This document shows, in pieces, positions 54,449 to 62,412 of a DNA stretch of 64,000 nucleotides; within the stretch, counting starts at the first letter, position 1, and each line of letters opens with the position of its first letter. This DNA comes from Micromonospora sp. NBC_01699 (GTDB taxonomy: Bacteria; Actinomycetota; Actinomycetes; Mycobacteriales; Micromonosporaceae), in the NCBI RefSeq assembly GCF_036250065.1, contig NZ_CP109199.1, positions 6,076,001 to 6,140,000 of the forward strand, written 5' to 3'. A program made the position numbers and the translations under genes. Under the pieces are notes generated by a model that was given only the letters and a program-made list of their open reading frames with translations, did not search any database and was not told where the DNA came from.

Positions 54449-55147
54449 TCAGACGTCGGTGACCCGGATGCCGGCGTGCGCCCGGTACCGCTTGTTGATC
54501 GCGATCAGGTTCGCGGTGAACGCCTCGACCTGGTGGGCGTTGCGCAGCCGGCCGGCGTAGATCCCGCGCATGCCGGGGATCCGGGCGGCGAGGGCGGCGA
54601 CGATGCCGACCAGTTCCCGCTCCTCGGTGCAGATCAGCACGTCCAGGTCGATCCGCTCGATCGCCGGGTCGGCCAGCAGCGGCGCGCTGACGTGGTTGAA
54701 CGCGGCGCAGACCCGCGACTCGGGCAGCAGCGCGGCGGCCTGCTGCACGGCGCTGCCCTCTTCTACCCGCAGCGCGTACGGGCCCTGCTTGTCGAAGCCG
54801 AGCGGGTTGACGCAGTCGATGACGATCTTGCCGACCAGTGGCTCGCGGAGCGCGGCGACCGTGTCGTGGTGCCCGTCCCACGGCACGGCGATGACCACCA
54901 CGTCGGATCCGGCGCACACGGTGGCGTTGTCCGCGCCGCTCACCTCGGCACCGGCGGGTACGCCGGACAGGGCGGCGATCTCCTTCGCCGACTGTTCGGC
55001 CCGCTCCGCCGACCGGGAGCCGATCAGGACCCGCTGCCCGGCGCGGGCGAACCGGTAGGCCAGCCCCCGTCCCTGGTCACCGGTGCCGCCGATGATGCCG
55101 ACGGTGAGCCCGGAAACGTCGGGCAGTTCGCTCGCCTCGTATGCCAT
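54449..55147 (-). CDS. npdG: NADPH-dependent F420 reductase
   Basis: Oxidoreductase that moves hydride between NADPH and coenzyme F420, supplying reduced F420 to the deazaflavin enzymes of actinobacteria. It has 232 aa. The Rossmann motif TVGIIGGTGDQGRGLAYRFA is followed by the NADP phosphate-binding LIGSRSAERAEQ. VVIAVPWDGHHDTV, KIVIDCVNPLGFDKQGPYAL and AFNHVSAPLLAD are the family blocks that shape the F420 pocket. The first 14 residues are an extension. ATG at 55147. No F420 synthesis genes are in the window. Confidence 0.92.
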   Translation of the reverse strand: MAYEASELPDVSGLTVGIIGGTGDQGRGLAYRFARAGQRVLIGSRSAERAEQSAKEIAALSGVPAGAEVSGADNATVCAGSDVVVIAVPWDGHHDTVAALREPLVGKIVIDCVNPLGFDKQGPYALRVEEGSAVQQAAALLPESRVCAAFNHVSAPLLADPAIERIDLDVLICTEERELVGIVAALAARIPGMRGIYAGRLRNAHQVEAFTANLIAINKRYRAHAGIRVTDV

Positions 55148-55215
55148 ACCCGCATCCTGCCAAACGGCCCGCATCGACCGCCCGACATGGTCGGCGGTGT
55201 GTACCGGCGGCCCGG

Positions 55216-56694
55216 TCAGTCGAGGGCGAAGAGGACCTTGCGGGCCACCGGGTCGGCGGTGACCAGGCGGACCCGTACCCGCTCGCCGAGCGGCAGGTCG
55301 CCCTCGCAGCGGGCCCGTACCGGCGGCTCGTCGACCGCGACGGTCCCGCCCGCCCGCCGCGCCGACCGGCCCGACTGCCGGCTCGCGGGTGCCGGCACGG
55401 GAGCGTCGGCGGCCACCGGAGCCGTCGGGGGGCGGTCGACGTCGAGCACCGCCGCCTCGAAGCTCTCGCCGACCCGGTGTGCGAGCAGCACCGCCTCGGT
55501 CAGGTCGACCGCGGCACGGGTCGCGGCCGAGGCGACCCTGTCCGTGCCGGCCATCACCGAGGGCAGCTTCGGCAGCGCCGTACGGGCCCACTCGGGCACC
55601 GGCGTACCGGCGTGCAGGGCCAGGCACACCTCGGTGGCGTAGCGGTCGGCGAGCCGGCGCAGTGGCGCGGTCACGTGCGCGTACGCCGCGCCGACGGCAC
55701 CGTGGCGGGGATCGGCCGGCGGTTCCCCGTCGAACGCGGTGTAACCGGCGCCGCGCATCAGCTCGGCGGCGTGGTCGAGGAACGCGGCGGCTCTCGGCTG
55801 CGCCGGGTCGATGGTGGTGAGCACCTGTCCGACGCTCGCGCCGTCCGGCCAGTCGATGTCGAGCCCGCCCGCGGCCGTACGCAGTCGCGCCACCGCCTCC
55901 GGTTTCGGGGTCGGCATCGTACGCAGCAGCCCGATCCCGCCGGCGAGCATCAGGTCGGCGGCGGCCATCCCGGTCAGCAGGGAGATCTGGGCGTTGTAGT
56001 CCTCCATCGGCGCGGGTGCCCGGAGCACCAGCCGCCAGCCGTCGTCGTCGGGCTCGACGTCCTGCTCCGGCAGCGGCAGGTTGATCGCACCCCGGTCCAG
56101 CCCACGGGCGATCAGCAGCTTGCCGAGTTCGGGCAGCAGGGCGATGGGTTCGGCCAGCCGACCGGCGTCCGCGTCGGCCTGCACACCGAGGTAGTCGAGC
56201 TTGGCGCGGCTGCGGACCCGCGCGCGTTCCAACCCGACCGCGACGGTCTCACCGTCGGCGGCCAGGTCGATGGTCCAGACGACCGCCGCCCGTTCGACGT
56301 CGGGCAGCAGGCTCGCCGCGCCCTCGCTGAGCGTCGACGGGTGCAGCGGGATGTTGCCGTCGGGCAGGTAGATGGTCTGCCCGCGGCGCCAGGTCTCGGC
56401 CTCCAGGTCACCGCCGGGGCGGACGTGGGCGGCCACGTCGGCGATCGCATAGTGCACCCGGTAGCCGCCGCCGGTGCGTCGGGTCAGGCACATCGCCTGG
56501 TCCAGGTCGCGTGAGCTGGCCGGGTCGATGGTGACGAACGGGATGTCGGTCCGGTCGGCGGCGGGCCCCGGTGGGGCGGCCGCCGCCTCGTCGGCCTCGC
56601 GTTGCGCCGCGACCGGGAACCGCGTGGGCAGTTCCAGTTCGCGGCGCAACGCGCTGAAGTCGATGCGGGGCGCCACTACGCGTCTGATCACCAC
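55216..56694 (-). CDS. RNB-domain ribonuclease
   Basis: Exoribonuclease-type protein of the RNase II/R family, 492 aa. The catalytic RNB domain has the metal-binding aspartates in TIDPASSRDLDQAM (about residues 57-70), YAIADVAAHV, LPDGNIPLHPSTLSEGAASL and ITAPLRRLADRYA (here VTAPLRRLADRYA) late in the domain. Unlike E. coli RNase II/R it lacks clear N-terminal cold-shock domains and has only a short beta-rich tail, divided by a Pro/Ser/Arg linker near residue 440. This short form is common in actinobacteria. It should degrade RNA 3' to 5' in the cytoplasm. GTG start without a strong ribosome site. Confidence 0.93.
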   Translation of the reverse strand: MVIRRVVAPRIDFSALRRELELPTRFPVAAQREADEAAAAPPGPAADRTDIPFVTIDPASSRDLDQAMCLTRRTGGGYRVHYAIADVAAHVRPGGDLEAETWRRGQTIYLPDGNIPLHPSTLSEGAASLLPDVERAAVVWTIDLAADGETVAVGLERARVRSRAKLDYLGVQADADAGRLAEPIALLPELGKLLIARGLDRGAINLPLPEQDVEPDDDGWRLVLRAPAPMEDYNAQISLLTGMAAADLMLAGGIGLLRTMPTPKPEAVARLRTAAGGLDIDWPDGASVGQVLTTIDPAQPRAAAFLDHAAELMRGAGYTAFDGEPPADPRHGAVGAAYAHVTAPLRRLADRYATEVCLALHAGTPVPEWARTALPKLPSVMAGTDRVASAATRAAVDLTEAVLLAHRVGESFEAAVLDVDRPPTAPVAADAPVPAPASRQSGRSARRAGGTVAVDEPPVRARCEGDLPLGERVRVRLVTADPVARKVLFALD

Positions 56695-56750
56695 GGGTCA
56701 TTCTTATCAGCGCGACGCGAGGACATGCCGGAGCGCCCGGCACCGGTTTG

Positions 56751-57545
56751 TCAGCCGGCCGCCTTGCGTACGGTCGCCCGGGTCGACTTCTTCGCCGGCG
56801 CCTGCCGCGCGGCGACCTTCTTGGCCGGCGCCTTGCGCGCGGTGATCTTCTTCGCGGGCGTACGCGTGGCGGTCGCCGTACGCGTGCCCGTCGCCTTGGC
56901 CGGGGCCTTCTTGGCCGCGCCCACGGTGGTCTTGCGGGCGCCGGTGGCCGCGCGCGAGGTGGTCGACTTCGCGGTGGTGGCCTTCTTGGCCGGTGCCTTC
57001 TTGGCGGTGGCGCGGGTGCCCGGTGCGGTCGACCGGGTGGCGGTGGCCTTCTTCGCCGGTGCCTTCTTCGCCGTGGAATTCGCTCCCACGGTCTTCTTCA
57101 CCGCGGACTTCGCCGCCGTCGACCGGGTAGTGGTCGACTTGGCCGGCGTGGACTTGGCCGGCGTGGCCCGCTTCGCGGGTGCTTTCTTGGCCGCGGTCTT
57201 CTTCACCGCACCGGCGGCCCGGGTCGCTGCCGTGGTCGCCTTCTTCCGGACGGTCGCGGCCTTCGACGCCACGGTCTTCTTCGCCGTCGTCGCCGTTGCC
57301 GTGGCCTTCTTCGCCGGCGCCTTCTTGGCCGGTGCCTTCTTGGCCGTCGCGGGCCGGGTCGCGGTCGCCCGGGTGGCCGCGGTGCGGGTCCCGGTCGCTC
57401 GGGCCGGCGACGTCTTCGTGGTCGCGCCGGTCGTCTTGCGTGCGGCCGTGGTCTTGCTCGCGCCGGTGGTGCTACGGGCCGACGTGGTCTTCGCGCCGGT
57501 ACGTTTGGCAGCCGGGCGGCTGGTGGCCTTTACTGCTTCGGCCAT
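56751..57545 (-). CDS. Histone H1-like Lys/Ala/Thr-rich protein
   Basis: Very basic low-complexity protein of 264 aa built from dozens of KKAPAKKA, TTAKST and TRTA units, almost entirely Lys, Ala, Thr, Arg, Pro and Ser with no acidic residue after the first three codons. It resembles the C-terminal tails of mycobacterial HupB and Streptomyces HupS and eukaryotic H1, but has no HU fold in front. It is expected to coat DNA or RNA non-specifically. AAGGAGG lies 6 nt before the ATG, so expression may be high. The repeats in DNA are imperfect, arguing for long maintenance rather than recent slippage. Confidence 0.88.
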   Translation of the reverse strand: MAEAVKATSRPAAKRTGAKTTSARSTTGASKTTAARKTTGATTKTSPARATGTRTAATRATATRPATAKKAPAKKAPAKKATATATTAKKTVASKAATVRKKATTAATRAAGAVKKTAAKKAPAKRATPAKSTPAKSTTTRSTAAKSAVKKTVGANSTAKKAPAKKATATRSTAPGTRATAKKAPAKKATTAKSTTSRAATGARKTTVGAAKKAPAKATGTRTATATRTPAKKITARKAPAKKVAARQAPAKKSTRATVRKAAG

Positions 57546-57632
57546 CTGGGTCCTCCTTGCGGGACATGCTCTCGGGGGTCTCCTGGTGGAGACCGCGGAG
57601 TACTTCGACGACGCGGGCTCTGCGCCGCGCCG

Positions 57633-57836
57633 CTACCTCTCCTCCCCGGCCCAACGGGCATCCTCGGCGTCCCACTCCTCGTTGCGTTGCCGGACCTTCT
57701 CCAGCGCGTGCTCCGCGTCGTGGGCCGAGGCGTACGGACCGAGGACGTAGCGCGCCGCACACACGTCGGCATCCGTCTCGATCCGGTGGTGTCGAAGGCA
57801 CCAGAAGTACCGCTCACCACTTCCGCTGTCGCTCAT
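57633..57836 (-). CDS. Conserved small protein, SPOR-like
   Basis: Protein of 67 aa reading SDSGSGERYFWCLRHHRIET, a CAARYVLGPYASAHDAEHAL stretch and an acidic tail. The conserved WCLRHHR with a second Cys suggests a small metal-binding knuckle, and LGPYxSxxDAExAL is the pattern of SPOR-type alpha/beta units. This is recognisable as a recurring actinobacterial small protein, but the function is unknown. ATG at 57836 chosen over an upstream ATG; the ribosome site is weak. Confidence 0.75.
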   Translation of the reverse strand: MSDSGSGERYFWCLRHHRIETDADVCAARYVLGPYASAHDAEHALEKVRQRNEEWDAEDARWAGEER

Positions 57837-57991
57837 GTGATAACTGTGCACCGCAAAGTAACTGGAGCGCTACCTTTTCGCACAAAAAGTCGGAGTCTTC
57901 TCCACAGTAGATAACTTCCGTTTCCGCAGGTGGGGAATCCGCGGACTCGGCCGCTATCCGGGAAATGCTTGCCATTAAAGGCAATCGCGCG

Positions 57992-58276
57992 ATGTCCGCT
58001 TCCCGAGGCGCGCGTCCGCGACCGATCCGGGCCCGGAAAAAAATATCCACCACCGGTACGCCCGCAGCCGCTCCCACCGGCCCGCGCCGCCCGACGTCCC
58101 GTCCGGACCGGGCTGTGGTGGTTACCGCCCTGGCCCGTCGCGGCGAGCACGAGGACGAGGACGAGTTCACGGCGGTCGGCCTGGGGCGGCACCGCGAGTC
58201 GGAGGACTGGCTCGAAGCCGACGTGGACCCGGACGGACCGATCGGCGGCGGCGGTGCGGGTCGGCTGGTCGGCTGA
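57992..58276 (+). CDS. Possible small basic-to-acidic protein
   Basis: Open frame of 94 aa: a basic N-terminal half (SRGARPRPIRARKK) and an acidic C-terminal half (RRGEHEDEDEFTAVGLG and LEADVDPDGP). Its TGA overlaps the ATG of the next gene (TGATG), which supports reality by coupling. There is no recognised family, the ribosome site is poor, and the G/C codon bias is moderate. An ATG at 57965 is an alternative start. Confidence 0.4.
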   Translation: MSASRGARPRPIRARKKISTTGTPAAAPTGPRRPTSRPDRAVVVTALARRGEHEDEDEFTAVGLGRHRESEDWLEADVDPDGPIGGGGAGRLVG

Positions 58277-58530
58277 TGGCCGAGGTCGTCACCCGGTCAG
58301 ATCATCGGAGGATGTCTCGCTACGAGTACGCCGAAATTGTCGCCCAGTGCGCGCTTCACGGCCCGGCGGTCGTACGGGAGTGGGTCGACTCGAACGGGCA
58401 GACGCACCAGCTCGGTGGGATCCATCCGGTCGCCCTGCTCACCGCCTGGTCGACCGAGGGTTGGGACCTGGTCACCGCCACCACCTACGGCAACCTCCGC
58501 GTCTACACCGTGCGCCGCCCGGTCGACTGA
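58276..58530 (+). CDS. Conserved small protein of 84 aa
   Basis: Soluble protein with SRYEYAEIVAQCALHGPAVV, REWVDSNGQTHQLGG and LLTAWSTEGWDLVTATTYGN. It looks like a compact alpha/beta fold, and its strong third-position G/C bias supports coding. The Gly-Trp-Asp-Leu-Val pattern recurs in short DUF4177-like actinobacterial proteins, whose role is unknown. The ATG overlaps the preceding stop; a second ATG at 58312 directly after GGAGG is too close to that site. Confidence 0.7.
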   Translation: MAEVVTRSDHRRMSRYEYAEIVAQCALHGPAVVREWVDSNGQTHQLGGIHPVALLTAWSTEGWDLVTATTYGNLRVYTVRRPVD

Positions 58531-58645
58531 GCACCGGACCCGGCCGATCCGGGTTTGACCGGATCGACGACGGGAACCATCGGGTTTTCCCGCCGTGGCG
58601 GGCCGTTGCCGTAGGGGGTCGGGTGTCCGGTCGGGGCGGAAGCCG

Positions 58646-59671
58646 GTGAGACTGCCGACGGCCCGGGGCCCGGCCTCGGCACTGCTGGTCGAGGCGCTGT
58701 CCGGCATCCCGGACGGACTGCCGGACGACGCCGACCACTGGTGGCCCGAGGCCGACGGTACGGCAGACGGCACCGATCCGATCCGGGACGAGGACCTGCA
58801 CCTGTTCCTCCACGTCTGTTACGAGCTGCACTACCGGGGCTTCGACGGCGTGGACGAGCGGTGGGAGTGGGACCCGTCGCTGCTCGCCGTACGGGCGGCG
58901 GCGGAACGCCGGTTCGAGGCGGCGTTGCACCGTACGGTGGGACCGCTGCCGGTGGTCGAGCCGGTTGCCGTACCCGAGGCACTGACCTCGCTGGTGGCGG
59001 CCGACGACGGCCCGTCGCTCGCCGCCGCACTGCACCGGGAGGCGGACCTGGCCCGGTTCCGCGAGTTCGTCACCCAGCGCTCGGTCTATCACCTGAGGGA
59101 GGCGGATCCGCACACCTGGGGTATCCCCCGGCTCGGTGGGCCGGCCAAGGCCGCCCTGGTCGAGATCCAGATGGACGAGTACGGCCGCGGCCAGCTGCCC
59201 AGGATGCACGCCGAACTGTTCCGCGACACGATGGACTGGCTCGGGCTGGACACCGGCTACGGCGCGTACGTCGACTCGGTGCCGGCGGTGACGCTGGCCA
59301 CGAACAACCTCATCTCCCTGTTCGGTCTGCACCGGCGCTGGCGGGGCGCGCTGCTCGGTCATCTCGCCGCGTTCGAGATGACCTCCTCGCTGCCGAACCG
59401 CCGCTACGGCGACACGCTGCGCCGGCTCGGCGGCACACCCGAGGCCACCCGCTTCTACGACGAGCACGTCGAGGCCGACGCGGTGCACGAGCAGATCGCC
59501 GCGTACGACCTGTGCGGGTCGTTCGCGCTCGACGAACCGGCGCGGGCGGGTGACGTACTGTTCGGTGCCGCCTGTTGCCTCGCCCTCGACCGGCTCGTCG
59601 CCGAGCACACGCTGGGCTCTTGGGCGGCCGGCCGATCGTCGCTGCGGCTGCCGCTGGCGGCCGGCCATTGA
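58646..59671 (+). CDS. Iron-containing redox enzyme family protein (heme-oxygenase-like fold)
   Basis: All-helical protein of 341 aa of the iron-containing redox enzyme family, with the heme-oxygenase-like diiron (HDO) fold. The core segment VEIQMDEYGRGQLPRMHAEL supplies Glu, Asp and His ligands, and FEMTSSLPNRRYGDTLRRLG and FYDEHVEADAVHEQIAAYDL supply the remaining His/Glu/Asp set, so the metal site seems complete. Relatives oxidise fatty acids or amino acids (UndA, SznF); the substrate here is unknown. GTG at 58646 after GCGGAAG. It is translationally coupled (4-nt overlap TTGA) to a glycosyltransferase gene and near a CDGSH protein gene. Confidence 0.87.
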   Translation: MRLPTARGPASALLVEALSGIPDGLPDDADHWWPEADGTADGTDPIRDEDLHLFLHVCYELHYRGFDGVDERWEWDPSLLAVRAAAERRFEAALHRTVGPLPVVEPVAVPEALTSLVAADDGPSLAAALHREADLARFREFVTQRSVYHLREADPHTWGIPRLGGPAKAALVEIQMDEYGRGQLPRMHAELFRDTMDWLGLDTGYGAYVDSVPAVTLATNNLISLFGLHRRWRGALLGHLAAFEMTSSLPNRRYGDTLRRLGGTPEATRFYDEHVEADAVHEQIAAYDLCGSFALDEPARAGDVLFGAACCLALDRLVAEHTLGSWAAGRSSLRLPLAAGH

Positions 59672-60735
59672 CCACCGCCCGGCCCAGCGCCCGCCCGATC
59701 GTCGGTCCCGCCGCCTGGCCGATCGCAGGTGCCGTCGTCGGTCCCGCAGCCGGTTCCGCCGTCGCCGTCCGGCTGTCGGTGGAGTACGTGCTGCCGCTGC
59801 GCTGGTCCGACGACGACGGCTGCGCGGAGCTGACCGACTACCTGCGCTGGTTGTCCGGGCGGGTGGCGGTGACCGTGGTCGACGGCTCGCCGCCGGAGCT
59901 GTTCGACCGGCACACCGACCGCTGGTCCGCCCTGGTCCGGCACCTCGCCCCGGACCCGGCGCTGCGCTACCGCAACGGCAAGGTCAACGGTGTGCTGACC
60001 GGGATCCGGCTGGCCCGGCACGAGCGAATGGTGGTCGCCGACGACGACGTCCGCTACGACGACGCCGCTCTGCGCGAGGTGTTCCGACTGCTCGCCGCCG
60101 CCGACCTGGTACGCCCGCAGAACTACTTCGACCCGCTGCCCTGGCACGCCTGCTGGGACACCGGCCGTATGCTGCTCAACCGCGCGGTCGGCGACGACTA
60201 TCCGGGCACCTTCGGGCTGCGCCGGTCGACGATGCTGGCGATGGGCGGCTACGACGGGGATGTGCTGTTCGAGAACCTCGAACTGCTCCGGACCGTACGC
60301 GCCTTCGGTGGTGTCGAGGCGTGCCCGCCGGGGCTTTACGTCCGCCGCCTGCCGCCGACCGCGCGCCAATTCTGGTCCCAACGGGTACGCCAGGCGTACG
60401 ACGACCTCGCGATGCCGCCCCGGATGGCACTGTTCCTGGCCGTGCTGCCGACGGCGGTCGCGCTGGCCCGGCTCGACCGGCGGATGTTGCCGGTGGCGAT
60501 GGCGGGCATGCTGGCGGGCGTGGTGGTGTTGGCCGAACTCGGTCGGCGCAGGTCCGGCGGTCGGGCGGTCTTCCCAGTCCGCGCGTCGCTGCTTGCCCCG
60601 CTCTGGGTGCTGGAGCGGGCGGTGTGCAGTTGGGCGGCGCTGGGCCTGCGCTTCGGTCGGGGCGGCATCCCGTACGCGGGCCGCCGGATCCGGACCGCCG
60701 CGCACAGCCAGCGGTGGTTACGGGCCGCCCGCTGA
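59668..60735 (+). CDS. GT2-type glycosyltransferase with C-terminal membrane segment
   Basis: Protein of 355 aa with a GT-A fold. The DxD-like motif is MVVADDDVRYDDAALREVF near residue 117, preceded by LRYRNGKVNGVLTGIRLA (nucleotide-sugar binding) and followed by FGLRRSTMLAMGGYDGDVLFENLEL, the acceptor/catalytic region of GT2 enzymes. One or two hydrophobic helices lie at about 260-300 (MALFLAVLPTAVALARL and AMAGMLAGVVVLAEL). TTG start overlapping the upstream TGA. The 3' end overlaps the convergent CDGSH gene by 18 nt. Acceptor unknown; the coupling to the iron enzyme suggests one pathway. Confidence 0.85.
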   Translation: MTTARPSARPIVGPAAWPIAGAVVGPAAGSAVAVRLSVEYVLPLRWSDDDGCAELTDYLRWLSGRVAVTVVDGSPPELFDRHTDRWSALVRHLAPDPALRYRNGKVNGVLTGIRLARHERMVVADDDVRYDDAALREVFRLLAAADLVRPQNYFDPLPWHACWDTGRMLLNRAVGDDYPGTFGLRRSTMLAMGGYDGDVLFENLELLRTVRAFGGVEACPPGLYVRRLPPTARQFWSQRVRQAYDDLAMPPRMALFLAVLPTAVALARLDRRMLPVAMAGMLAGVVVLAELGRRRSGGRAVFPVRASLLAPLWVLERAVCSWAALGLRFGRGGIPYAGRRIRTAAHSQRWLRAAR

Positions 60736-61056
60736 GTCGTCGTCCGCTCCGGTGAGTCCTTCTCTCGCACCGGGCTCTGCTTCGGCACCCGGCCTCGGAT
60801 CGGGGTCGGCGCCGGCCCGGAAGCCGATCGCCTTGTGTGTGCCGTCGCAGAACGGCTTGATCGAGGACTTGCCGCACCGGCAGAGCGCGATCGTGTCCCG
60901 GCCGAGGTCGACCGTCCCGCCCAACGCCGTACGCAGGATGAACTCGCCCCGGACCAGCAGCGGACCGTCCTCGTAGACGGTGACACTGGCGGCGTGGTCG
61001 GTCCGTTCGTCCGGCGTGGCGCCTGCCCGCCCGGTGATCGTCGCATCGTCCGGCAT
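60718..61056 (-). CDS. CDGSH iron-sulfur domain protein
   Basis: Small 2Fe-2S protein of 112 aa. The CDGSH motif is CRCGKSSIKPFCDGTHKAIGF, cut here as CRCGKSSIKPFCDGTH plus KAIGF, giving the three-Cys one-His ligand set. LLVRGEFILRTALGGTV before it is the usual beta cap. Redox or cluster-transfer role. The C-terminal 35 residues are an acidic, Ala/Gly/Pro-rich tail. ATG at 61056 within a GGCAGGCAGGCGG context. It is convergent with the GT2 gene; bacterial CDGSH genes near iron-redox-enzyme genes recur in actinobacteria, suggesting electron delivery (inference). Confidence 0.92.
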   Translation of the reverse strand: MPDDATITGRAGATPDERTDHAASVTVYEDGPLLVRGEFILRTALGGTVDLGRDTIALCRCGKSSIKPFCDGTHKAIGFRAGADPDPRPGAEAEPGAREGLTGADDDSAGGP

Positions 61057-61172
61057 GCCGCCTGCCTGCCCGGTGCCCGCCGCACGAAACCGCCGACGCA
61101 CGGGCGGGTTTCGGCGGGCGGTGGACGGGTAGCTCCGGCCGGGACCGGACGGTGCCCACGAGAGGGGGCCCG

Positions 61173-61634
61173 GTGGACGCCAGGCGGCAAGCTCGGCAGG
61201 TGGCGGACACCATGGCGCGGGCGGCGGCCCGCGGTGCGATCGCCGCGATGGCGATGTCCGGCGTACGGCAGGCCACCACCTCGCTCGGACTGGTCGAGCA
61301 GACCCCGCCGGAGGAGTTGCTCAAGCACGCCGCGCCCGCGCTGTTCTCCCGGATACCGGTGAACCGGCGACCGGCCGTGGTCGAGTTCATCCACTGGGGC
61401 GTCGGTGCGGTCGGCGGTGCGTTCTTCGGCCTGCTCCCCCGGCCGGTACGTCGACGGGGATGGGTCGGGCCGGCGTACGGTTTTGTCTTCTGGGCCGCCT
61501 TCGAGACGCTCGCCGCGCCGAAGCTCGGCATCGACCGGAAGCCGCAGCGGCTCGGCGAGATGGCGGCGCTCCTGGTCGACCACACCCTCTACGGCGTGGT
61601 GGTCGGTTCCTCCCCCTGGCCGAACGCCGACTGA
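61173..61634 (+). CDS. Conserved membrane-associated protein of 153 aa
   Basis: Protein with an amphipathic N-terminus (ARQVADTMARAAARGAIAAM), a middle LVEQTPPEELLKHAAPALF, and two hydrophobic helices around VEFIHWGVGAVGGAFFGLLP and GPAYGFVFWAAFETLAAPKLG, ending LLVDHTLYGVVVGSSPW. The pattern resembles DUF1440/YagU-like small membrane proteins. GTG at 61173 after GAGAGGGGG; an ATG at 61152 is possible. Function unknown. Confidence 0.75.
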   Translation: MDARRQARQVADTMARAAARGAIAAMAMSGVRQATTSLGLVEQTPPEELLKHAAPALFSRIPVNRRPAVVEFIHWGVGAVGGAFFGLLPRPVRRRGWVGPAYGFVFWAAFETLAAPKLGIDRKPQRLGEMAALLVDHTLYGVVVGSSPWPNAD

Positions 61635-61735
61635 CCCTATTTCTCCATACGACTCACCGGCAACACGCTGAGCTGCGCGTTTCCTCCTCGACCCGGCTGG
61701 GAAGGAGGGTCGTCGTTCGGTGAAGGGAGCCGGAG

Positions 61736-62395
61736 ATGAAACGCTGGCTACGGAGCAACGCGCTCTCGGTGACGATGTTCGGGGCCTTCCTGCTCTTTCT
61801 CGTCCTGCAAAGCGTCTTCGGGTGGCAGACCCGCAACGAGGAGCTCATCCAGTACGGTCTCGCCCCCGAGGGCTACCTCGCCTATCTCGGTACGGGTCAC
61901 TTCGCCGAGGCGGTGTTCGAGAACTGGGAGTCGGAGTTCCTCCAGATGGGCGGTTATGTGCTGCTCACCGCGTACCTGGTGCAGCGCGGCTCGTCGGAGT
62001 CGAAGCCCGAGCAGAACTCCGACCGACCGGACGACTACGCCGACCACGCCAAGCCCGACTCCCCGTGGCCGGTGCACGTACGCGGGGCGGCGCTGGTGGT
62101 CTACCGCAACAGCCTCTCCATCGCCCTGCTGCTGCTCTTCGCCGGCTCGTTCGTCGGGCACCTGCTCGGCGGCACCGCCGAGTACAACGAGCAGCAGGCG
62201 TTGAGCAGCGGCGCGGCGCCGGTCGGGGCGTGGCAGTTCGCGCAGACCAGTGACTTCTGGTTCCAGTCGATGCAGAACTGGCAGAGCGAGTTCCTCGCCG
62301 TCGGGGTGCTGGTCGTACTCAGCATCTTCCTGCGGCAGCACGGGTCACCGGAGTCGAAACCGGTGACCGCCCCGCACGCGACAACCGGCAACTAG
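61736..62395 (+). CDS. DUF6766 membrane protein
   Basis: Membrane protein of 219 aa with four hydrophobic helices arranged as two similar halves. Each half has a helix, an amphipathic FENWESEFLQMG or MQNWQSEFLAVG segment and a second helix (GYVLLTAYLVQRG and VLVVLSIFLRQHGS), both ending in a Ser-Glu/Pro-rich turn. The internal duplication is clear from NWxSEFLxxG. DUF6766 function is unknown. GGGAGCCGGAG precedes the ATG. Confidence 0.9.
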   Translation: MKRWLRSNALSVTMFGAFLLFLVLQSVFGWQTRNEELIQYGLAPEGYLAYLGTGHFAEAVFENWESEFLQMGGYVLLTAYLVQRGSSESKPEQNSDRPDDYADHAKPDSPWPVHVRGAALVVYRNSLSIALLLLFAGSFVGHLLGGTAEYNEQQALSSGAAPVGAWQFAQTSDFWFQSMQNWQSEFLAVGVLVVLSIFLRQHGSPESKPVTAPHATTGN

Positions 62396-62412
62396 CCGGC
62401 CGCCGGGGTCAC

